Shown: positions 7,326 to 11,942 of the stretch, piece by piece
How positions within the stretch are numbered: position 1 is the first letter of the stretch
Layout: the number at the start of each line of letters is the position of its first letter
IMG/VR virus record: IMGVR_UViG_3300046694_000612
Location: 1 to 23,513 of that record
Origin: a virus
Strand: one strand, 5' to 3'
DNA: 23,513 nucleotides
The notes under the pieces: model-generated
The model's database searches: none
Seen by the model: only the letters and a program-made list of their open reading frames with translations
Told to the model about the DNA's origin: nothing
Position numbers and translations under genes: made by a program

Positions 7326-7543
7326 GCGGCCTCCTTGACCAGGTCCGCCAGTAGCAGGGCGTTCTTGGTGTCTTTGTTCAGTTTGCGCAGAGCTTCGTTA
7401 CCGATCAGTGCGGCCAGCTGGCGATCAAACTCTTTGCGAAAACGCGTCACTTCCTGCAGCTCGGTGGTCGCATTGGTGAATTGTTGTTGCAGTGCGCCGG
7501 CTACCTGTGGGGTCAGACGCAGCATTGGTGTCGGGTGGCTCAT
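7322..7543 (-). CDS. Small coiled-coil phage protein (73 aa)
   Basis: Predicted mostly helical: residues about 14-65 are amphipathic, with Leu and charged residues alternating (QQQFTNATTELQEVTRFRKE). No domain is recognised. The ATG overlaps the stop of the upstream membrane-anchored protein (ATGA) and follows GAGGATGCAGC. Its own stop overlaps the HD-hydrolase start. Operon position and coupling are the main support. Confidence 0.65.
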   Translation of the reverse strand: MSHPTPMLRLTPQVAGALQQQFTNATTELQEVTRFRKEFDRQLAALIGNEALRKLNKDTKNALLLADLVKEAA

Positions 7544-7959
7544 GCTGCATCCTCTATTGCTGCGGGTGCTAGCAAGGCGGCCATTGCCAGGGCCTGTTCG
7601 CGAAGGGCGAGTGACTCGCGGTGGAGCTTTTTTCCAGTGCGGAATGCGCTGAAGGTTTCGGCCGCGATTCGCAACTTTTCCGCAATGTCCAGCAGGGTTT
7701 GGCGTGCAGGTTCCCCCAGTTTCGAGGTGGCTAGCGCGAGCTCGTAACGGGCGTACAGTTGCTTGCGGTGATCGCGAGCTTGGTCAAGCAACAGCTTCAG
7801 ATTGCGGATCGCTTCCGAGTTGTCCGATTGCTGAATGTCTTTGCCTTCTTCAATTCCCTCGACACGGCCGTCGATGAGGCCGCCGCGATAGCCGGCCCAA
7901 TAGGTGAGGCCAACGAGCAGGATAAGAACGATCAGTGCGCAAATCTGAATTGCGGTCAT
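7540..7959 (-). CDS. Membrane-anchored coiled-coil phage protein (139 aa)
   Basis: A single hydrophobic segment at residues about 4-23 (ICALIVLILLVGLTYWAGY) is followed by a Gly/Glu-rich linker and a long charged helical region (about 45-115). This suggests an inner-membrane protein with a cytoplasmic or periplasmic coiled coil. The ATG follows GGAGCACACCAC. It is too far from the lysis genes to be called a spanin, and no cysteine or lipobox is seen. Function is unknown. Fifty-five bases separate it from the next upstream gene, the largest gap in this operon. Confidence 0.65.
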   Translation of the reverse strand: MTAIQICALIVLILLVGLTYWAGYRGGLIDGRVEGIEEGKDIQQSDNSEAIRNLKLLLDQARDHRKQLYARYELALATSKLGEPARQTLLDIAEKLRIAAETFSAFRTGKKLHRESLALREQALAMAALLAPAAIEDAA

Positions 7960-8014
7960 GTGGTGTGCTCCTAGTTGTTTCGCTTGGCTGGTGGTGGCAG
8001 CCGCTGGTGGTTGT

Positions 8015-8212
8015 CTATTCGTCGTCAGGATCGGGTGGGTCGGCCAGCCCGCACATCAGCTTGGCCTGAAACTGCATGTAACCTTCATCGAGTAGGGCGT
8101 CGTAACGCCGGTAGTCGACCACAAGGAAGCAGCACACACCACAAAGGCGGTTAGCTGTTTCCTCCACTGATAGTGGCGTTCGGTAGTGCCTACATTGATT
8201 GAGAAGTGACAT
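8015..8212 (-). CDS. Small cysteine-containing phage protein (65 aa)
   Basis: A 65-residue protein with four cysteines (one near the N-terminus, two in CGVCC plus one later) and an acidic C-terminus (DPPDPDDE). A metal-binding fold is possible, but the spacing is not a standard zinc finger. The ATG at 8212 lies one base after the stop of the upstream PrtN-like gene. The ribosome-binding site is weak, so translation probably depends on coupling. The family is not recognised. Confidence 0.55.
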   Translation of the reverse strand: MSLLNQCRHYRTPLSVEETANRLCGVCCFLVVDYRRYDALLDEGYMQFQAKLMCGLADPPDPDDE

Positions 8213-8213
8213 G

Positions 8214-8534
8214 TCACGATTCCGGTTTGCTGGTTGTTGGTCGCGGCATGTCTTCGTCTGCCTTGTAGGCGCGGATGTCGATCAGCGCGGCAACGTGTTT
8301 GATATGGGCATACCTCAAAGCTTTTACGCTTTCGTCGATGGTCGTCACCGGGAGTTGAATCCGCCCGCTGTTGATGGCCTCCGAAAACGTCTTCTCGTTG
8401 AGGTTTCTGAAGTAACGTTCGCGCAGTTCTTCAAGGGGGATAAGCACATCGCCAAAGATTTGGTGCAGCATCTCGACAGTGGAGCTGTCCGGTGCGGGAA
8501 GTAGTCGCAGCGGTGTTTGGTTGGCATTATTCAT
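8214..8534 (-). CDS. PrtN-family protein (copy 2)
   Basis: A 106-residue protein whose core from VLIPLEELRERYF through FSEAINSGRIQLPVTTID to HIKHVAALIDIRAYKAD matches, block for block, the PrtN-family pattern of the protein encoded at 5504-5767 (VIPISQV, then SGEIDLPIVRL, then HLSDLARYIDIQRA). It has an extra N-terminal 25 residues. It is probably a DNA-binding regulator of phage genes. AAGGAGG lies about 12 bases upstream of the ATG, rather far. The start overlaps the end of the small gene at 8527-8706. Confidence 0.75.
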   Translation of the reverse strand: MNNANQTPLRLLPAPDSSTVEMLHQIFGDVLIPLEELRERYFRNLNEKTFSEAINSGRIQLPVTTIDESVKALRYAHIKHVAALIDIRAYKADEDMPRPTTSKPES

Positions 8535-8706
8535 GAGCTAGCTCGGCCTCCTTGCGTTTGAGTCGTGATGGGTGATTCCAGGCATTCAGGCAGTGGCGTT
8601 TGGTTAGCTCCCGCAGATGTTCAGGCACTTCGAGGAGTGCGGCGCTGCGCTCCTCGCGTGTGCGCATGGCGACGATCTGGCGGGCGTATTCCCTAGGCCA
8701 CGTCAC
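8527..8706 (-). CDS. Small phage protein with GTG start (59 aa)
   Basis: This gene is easy to miss because it starts with GTG (8706-8704), overlaps the upstream gene by 14 bases and overlaps the next gene's start by 8. The product begins VTWPREYARQIVAMRTREER and continues as a basic, Arg/Glu/Leu-rich helix (LLEVPEHLRELTKRH). Short 'WPREYARQIVA...EER' proteins recur in Pseudomonas phages as I recall them. Function is unknown; a DNA or protein-binding adaptor is possible. An internal ATG would leave a 46-residue protein. Confidence 0.65.
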   Translation of the reverse strand: MTWPREYARQIVAMRTREERSAALLEVPEHLRELTKRHCLNAWNHPSRLKRKEAELAHE

Positions 8707-8977
8707 GGTTGTCGACCGGAATAGCGGGTAGATCGAGGCCTAGTTGCTCGGCTAGCCAGCGCATGCCGGCTTGCCGGACCTTGGTCGACTGGCTGTATTG
8801 CATGCCGGCGGTTTCGTGGTACCAGGTGCCGTCCTTGATCCGCAGGTACTCGTGGTCGCGAACCGGGAATGCCGGCAGGTTGCGGTCATTGAGAAGGCCT
8901 TTCTCATGCATGAGCGCGATCAGCTTGGGTCGGGTGAGGCCGAAGTACTTGGCGGCTTTTTCAAGGCTACGTTCCAT
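8693..8977 (-). CDS. KilAC-like phage antirepressor-family protein (94 aa)
   Basis: A 94-residue protein resembling the C-terminal (KilAC-type) domain of phage antirepressors. It has a helix-turn-helix-like AAKYFGLTRPKLIALMHEKG (about 8-27), a DHEYLRIKDGTWYH strand pair and a C-terminal QAGMRWLAEQLGL helix. The N-terminal Bro/Ant domain is absent. A role in DNA binding or modulation of the repressor is plausible by family. The ATG follows TAGGAGGCCGAG, a strong ribosome-binding site, nine bases after the upstream gene's stop. Confidence 0.7.
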   Translation of the reverse strand: MERSLEKAAKYFGLTRPKLIALMHEKGLLNDRNLPAFPVRDHEYLRIKDGTWYHETAGMQYSQSTKVRQAGMRWLAEQLGLDLPAIPVDNRDVA

Positions 8978-8986
8978 CTCGGCCTC

Positions 8987-9577
8987 CTAGGCTGCATGCG
9001 CGGCAGGAGTCGCCACGGCAGCCAAGTGGTTGATGGATTCGGCTACTTGCTCATAGATCTCGGCATCGCTACCGCACACGGTGAAGCACTTTGTGCGCGG
9101 ACGTTTCACGCCGACGCTCATGATGGTGGTGACGCCTGGGCGTGTTTGGGTGCGATGGATGGCGACGTGGATGGGGAGATCGAAACCCATGTCTAGACTC
9201 AACACGCCACCGGTACGCACAAGCTCGAAAATCTGCTGTCGGTGCTCGACATCAAACTGTGCGTATTGGCGGCTTGCATGAGGAGGCGTCAGGCGCTCAG
9301 CCGTATTGCTGGGATCTACCGGACCATTTGCAATTTCTTCAATGAAATCGGCGAGTTTCAGGTGCATCCTTTTCTCGTTCTTCAAGGTCAGCGAATGGCG
9401 TTCGCTGCCGAGTTCGACCGTGAAGTAAGTATCAGATGCATTGCGCTCCACCTTGAGGCGGAACGTCAGTGCTTCGCGCTTAGGTGTCGAACGCAGGACG
9501 TGGCTGAAGGTCTCGGTTAGGTTGACCTGGGCGTTCAGCAGTTGCAGGGTGCGGTTGTCGATTTTGAACTTGTTCAT
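8987..9577 (-). CDS. Phage early protein of unknown function (196 aa)
   Basis: A soluble 196-residue protein with no domain I recognise. The first half is basic and mixed strand/helix (TFRLKVERNASDTYFTVEL). The second has alternating hydrophobic strands ending in an Ala-rich tail. The ATG overlaps the stop of the upstream gene (ATGA). As the second gene after PL it would be among the first made after induction. Confidence 0.75.
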   Translation of the reverse strand: MNKFKIDNRTLQLLNAQVNLTETFSHVLRSTPKREALTFRLKVERNASDTYFTVELGSERHSLTLKNEKRMHLKLADFIEEIANGPVDPSNTAERLTPPHASRQYAQFDVEHRQQIFELVRTGGVLSLDMGFDLPIHVAIHRTQTRPGVTTIMSVGVKRPRTKCFTVCGSDAEIYEQVAESINHLAAVATPAAHAA

Positions 9578-9753
9578 GCTGCGTGCCCTCCGCCATTCGG
9601 ATCGAAGGGGGCTGGGTCGTAGCTTTTCGCGACAAGCTTAGGTTTGTTGTTGTGGATGACGATCAGGCAGCCGGTGGTGAATTGCAGCTGCTCGATCAGT
9701 TTCCGATTGCTGGTGCACGCCGGATGAACGTGCAGGGTGGCTGTGGTGTGCAT
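9574..9753 (-). CDS. Small first gene of the leftward operon (59 aa)
   Basis: The open frame extends to 9789, but the ATG at 9753 has GAGG six bases upstream and lies downstream of the predicted PL start point near 9782, so it is the supported start. The product has a His-rich N-terminus (MHTTATLHVHPAC), a hydrophobic strand LIVIHNNKPKLVAKSYD and a Gly-rich end. The family is not recognised. Its stop overlaps the next gene by ATGA. Confidence 0.6.
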   Translation of the reverse strand: MHTTATLHVHPACTSNRKLIEQLQFTTGCLIVIHNNKPKLVAKSYDPAPFDPNGGGHAA

Positions 9754-9788
9754 GATATTGCCTCGCTCTGTGGTGGAAGAGTGAGGCA

Positions 9789-9817
9789 AATATCACGCAT
9801 TGTGTTTATCGTGTCAA
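9789..9817 (-). promoter_or_regulatory. PL-like leftward early promoter
   Basis: Read on the minus strand: a perfect TTGACA -35 (9817-9812), a 17-base spacer and a GATATT -10 (9794-9789). It lies between the end of cI and the first leftward gene, and both promoter boxes are covered by repressor-operator motifs. Confidence 0.7.
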
Positions 9818-9830
9818 CACGAAATGTGAT
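9792..9830. promoter_or_regulatory. OL: two repressor operators
   Basis: Two copies of ATCAC-N5-GTGTT(T/G)A. One is at 9792-9808 (plus strand) over the -10. The other is at 9814-9830 (minus strand) over the -35. Their centres are about 22 bp apart. The same motif occurs at the cI/cro promoters, so these are probably operators for CI and Cro. Confidence 0.65.
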
Positions 9831-10549
9831 TACTCTGGTTTGTCGTGCGCAAACCGTGATGATTTCAGTATTCCGCCTACCAGATGGACCTTGGTTACCA
9901 AATTTTGATCGAGATGGAGCGGGCTATGGTCCTGGTTAACGCTGTCGAATCGATATACCCCGTCTCGCAGGTAAATGAACTCTTTGATCATTGAGCGGCC
10001 ATCTTGAGTCTGCACCATGACCTCATCTCCAGTGACGAACACTTTATTGGGTTCAATGAGAACGTATTCGCCGCTTTTGATTCGTGGATGCATGCTATCG
10101 CCAATGACTCTAAGGCCATAAGCATTGGGGTCATCACTATAGATGTGGAGATACCCATCTCCATGACCAACTGGGAAGTCCAGCGCCTCAAAGAATCCAT
10201 CCATCCCTAGCTTTGCTGTGCCTACCACGGGCACCACTCCTTCCTTCGTAGGGCCAATTGGCCTAACAACGCTTCCCGTTTTCAATGGTGGCAGGGTCGA
10301 GGGGTGATGGGCTTGATTGGCTAATGCTGAAAAAATCTGTTGGGAGTCAGTGCCACTGATCAGCTCTGCGACCGAAACGCCTAAGGCAGGCGCAAGCAGT
10401 GTCAGATCTGCAAGATTTGGCTCTCTGAGATCACTCTCGTAGTTACCTATTCGCGACTGTGATGACCAGCCGCACTGTTCAGCCAAATTTTTCTGGCTGA
10501 AGCCTTTTTGTTTTCTGAGCCGCTTGATGCGGGAGCCTAAAGTTTCCAT
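9830..10549 (-). CDS. cI: LexA/S24-type phage repressor (CI)
   Basis: A 239-residue repressor that should hold the prophage silent by binding the operators on both sides of its gene. Residues 1-65 form a Cro/CI-type helix-turn-helix (SQKNLAEQCGWSSQSRIGNYE). Residues about 105-235 form an S24 peptidase domain with catalytic Ser152 (GDSMHP) and Lys189 (MIKEF). DNA damage would trigger self-cleavage through RecA. The usual Ala-Gly cleavage pair is replaced by Leu114-Gly115 in VPVVGTAKLG, at the expected 37 residues before the serine. No Shine-Dalgarno sequence precedes the ATG; the promoter boxes suggest a leaderless transcript, as for lambda cI from PRM. The gene is divergent from cro, and its 3' end abuts OL. 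Confidence 0.93.
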   Translation of the reverse strand: METLGSRIKRLRKQKGFSQKNLAEQCGWSSQSRIGNYESDLREPNLADLTLLAPALGVSVAELISGTDSQQIFSALANQAHHPSTLPPLKTGSVVRPIGPTKEGVVPVVGTAKLGMDGFFEALDFPVGHGDGYLHIYSDDPNAYGLRVIGDSMHPRIKSGEYVLIEPNKVFVTGDEVMVQTQDGRSMIKEFIYLRDGVYRFDSVNQDHSPLHLDQNLVTKVHLVGGILKSSRFAHDKPE

Positions 10550-10557
10550 TCGGAATT

Positions 10558-10586
10558 TTTATCACGTAATGAAATGTTTTTTTCTC
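10558..10586 (-). promoter_or_regulatory. PRM-like promoter of cI
   Basis: Read on the minus strand: GATAAA (10563-10558) as a -10, with only a poor -35 (GAGAAA) 17 bases upstream, as expected for a promoter that depends on bound repressor. The -10 ends eight bases before the cI ATG, so the mRNA would begin at or within a few bases of the start codon. Confidence 0.4.
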
Positions 10587-10621
10587 ACTTATCGTGTTGA
10601 AATAATCACGATACGTGTTTA
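10561..10621. promoter_or_regulatory. OR: three repressor operators between cI and cro
   Basis: Three copies of the ATCAC-N5-GTGTT(T/G)A motif: 10561-10577 (ATCAC half good, other half weak), 10584-10600 (CTCAC-N5-GTGTTGA) and 10605-10621 (ATCAC-N5-GTGTTTA). Centres are about 23 and 21 bp apart. The first covers the cI -10, the second the cro -35, and the third the spacer and first base of the cro -10. Confidence 0.6.
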
Positions 10622-10625
10622 GAGT
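10597..10625 (+). promoter_or_regulatory. PR-like promoter of cro
   Basis: TTGAAA (10597-10602), a 17-base spacer and TAGAGT (10620-10625). The predicted start is near 10632, giving a leader of about 20 bases that contains AAAAGGAG before the cro ATG at 10651. Confidence 0.65.
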
Positions 10626-10650
10626 GCGCCTATCAAAAGGAGCCAAGTTC

Positions 10651-10875
10651 ATGAATCGAATTGCCTGCCTCAGAAAGGAGGCACAGATAAAGCAAAGGGA
10701 TCTGGGTGAACTGCTTGGTTGGACCCAGACCAGGCTAAGTAATTACGAGTCTGGTCATAGGATGCCGGGGCTTAGTGAGTGCAGGGCAATCACCTCCGCC
10801 CTGAATCAGTTGGGGGCCACTTGCTCACTAGATGATGTTTTTCCTCCAGAGATTGAAACATCAAAAGCTGCTTAG
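10651..10875 (+). CDS. cro: Cro-like HTH regulator (74 aa)
   Basis: A small Cro/CI-type helix-turn-helix protein (IKQRDLGELLGWTQTRLSNY, about residues 9-28) divergent from cI, in the position of lambda cro. The frame is open back to 10615 by a TTG-type start, but the ATG at 10651 has AAAAGGAG nine bases upstream and sits downstream of the predicted PR start, so it is preferred. It probably represses PRM and tunes early transcription by binding the same operators as CI. The C-terminus is short and acidic (DDVFPPEIETSKAA). Confidence 0.8.
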   Translation: MNRIACLRKEAQIKQRDLGELLGWTQTRLSNYESGHRMPGLSECRAITSALNQLGATCSLDDVFPPEIETSKAA

Positions 10876-10899
10876 AAAAAAGGCGACCAAAAGGCCGCC
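10876..10899 (-). terminator. Leftward rho-independent terminator after cro
   Basis: On the minus strand GGCGGCC-TTTT-GGTCGCC is followed by a run of six T. The central G.U pair is stable only in the minus-strand RNA; in the plus strand it is an A/C mismatch with no T-run. It would stop leftward RNA coming from the cII side. Confidence 0.7.
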
Positions 10900-11203
10900 C
10901 AGTTCCTCCCGGCTCGCACCACCACAGCGCTGTCGGGTCGCGATAAAGATAGGCGGGCACACCACATGCTAACCACCTCCCTTTATCGCGCTTTTCCAAG
11001 GCATGGAGGCCTTGGTGTTGCTGCCTTTTCCACCACAGATTTGGCAGCTGTTGCGCCAGGGGTGAGCAACGGATTGCTCGCCCCGGCACGGTACCGGTGT
11101 CGATCTCTAAGATCTAGCCGGCGTTTGGGCCTCTTCAAGCCACGCGGCAAATGTATCACCACTGCATGTCGCGCGGCACTGGCAACTTATAAGGATTAAT
11201 GCC
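10900..11203. other. Structured non-coding region between cro and cII
   Basis: No convincing gene in about 300 bases. It holds a perfect 10-bp inverted repeat (10939-10948 with 10981-10990, extendable inward), a 7-bp perfect hairpin (10996-11002 with 11009-11015) and an 11-bp hairpin with one U.G pair favouring plus-strand RNA (11059-11069 with 11074-11084, loop CGGA). A 77-codon open frame starting at 10966 lacks a ribosome-binding site. The stretch could be a structured leader or a small RNA. Confidence 0.5.
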
Positions 11204-11722
11204 ATGAGCCGAATCGCTCTGAGTTCTATTCAGCGGGCGCAGCGGGAAGTTCTGCCGCTTGATCTCGCGCTTTACCATGCTGCTCGGGACTATCCCGGCG
11301 GCGCCGCTGCAATCGCCGCCACCACTGGCAGAAACGCCACCACACTGCAGCACAAACTCTCACCCACGCACCCGAGCCATACGGTGAACATTCAGGAGTT
11401 CGGCGAGATCCTGGAGCTGACCAAGGATCGCCGTATTCTGGATGCGGTGCATGCATTGGTCGGTGACACGACCTGGCAGGAACTGGCCGAGGCGTACACC
11501 AATGACATGCCCGAAACGTTGACCACCGGTATTGCTGAGTACTTTCGGCAGGTGGCGGATTTGGCTGATACCTGGGCTAAGAGCATCGGCGATGGGGTGG
11601 TGTCCGACGAGGAACTTGCCGCAATTCGCCTGCAGGTGTTTCGCGGGATACAGGGGCTGCTCGGAATGTTCAACCGCGCTGCGTATGTCAACCAGACAAC
11701 GCGGGGTGCTGAGCGTGGCTGA
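11204..11722 (+). CDS. Phage regulatory protein CII family
   Basis: A 172-residue protein resembling the phage regulatory CII family (Pfam Phage_CII), found downstream of cro in many Pseudomonas prophages. The N-terminal half carries LDLALYHAARDYPGGAAAIA and TTLQHKLSPTHPSHTVNIQE, the characteristic region of the family with a DNA-binding-like helix. The C-terminal half is helical. It probably controls the lysogeny/lysis choice, perhaps by activating cI transcription. AAGGA lies eight bases before the ATG. Its end overlaps the next gene's GTG start by eight bases. Confidence 0.8.
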   Translation: MSRIALSSIQRAQREVLPLDLALYHAARDYPGGAAAIAATTGRNATTLQHKLSPTHPSHTVNIQEFGEILELTKDRRILDAVHALVGDTTWQELAEAYTNDMPETLTTGIAEYFRQVADLADTWAKSIGDGVVSDEELAAIRLQVFRGIQGLLGMFNRAAYVNQTTRGAERG

Positions 11723-11942
11723 TATTGCTGATTTCGCTAACGATCTAATGCAGGAGCGCCTCGATCAGGCGCTAGCTGCACGTAATGCTGCCAGGCCAGC
11801 CTTGGCGGCGCATTCGTTTCTGTTTTGCGAGGGTTGCGATGAGCCGATTCCGGAGGCTCGTCGGTTGGCTCTACCGGGTTGCTCGCAGTGTGTGAGTTGC
11901 CAATCCATCAACGAAGCACGGGAGGCTCGCCATGCTCGATGA
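11715..11942 (+). CDS. DksA/TraR-type C4 zinc-finger protein (75 aa)
   Basis: A short protein with an N-terminal acidic helix (ADIADFANDLMQERLDQALA) and a C-terminal zinc finger (CEGCDEPIPEARRLALPGC, then CVSCQ), the pattern of TraR/DksA-like proteins that bind in the RNA polymerase secondary channel. Phage versions probably alter host or phage promoter activity. The GTG start at 11715 is chosen because the family begins just there and it overlaps the CII gene's stop; the upstream part of the open frame is a shadow of the CII gene. The stop overlaps the primase start. Confidence 0.85.
   Translation: MADIADFANDLMQERLDQALAARNAARPALAAHSFLFCEGCDEPIPEARRLALPGCSQCVSCQSINEAREARHAR

Noticed and set aside
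7540-7959. Spanin (i-spanin) for the membrane-anchored coiled-coil protein
   Set aside because: Topology fits, but it lies in the early leftward operon far from the holin and has no overlapping lipoprotein partner.
5504-9830. CRISPR array or tRNA genes in the window
   Set aside because: No regularly spaced direct repeats with unique spacers and no tRNA-like cloverleaf with a TTCRA arm were seen here or elsewhere in the window.
10966-11199. 77-codon open frame between cro and cII
   Set aside because: No ribosome-binding site, Arg/Ala-rich product with no recognisable domain, and it runs through three hairpins. Not fully excluded.
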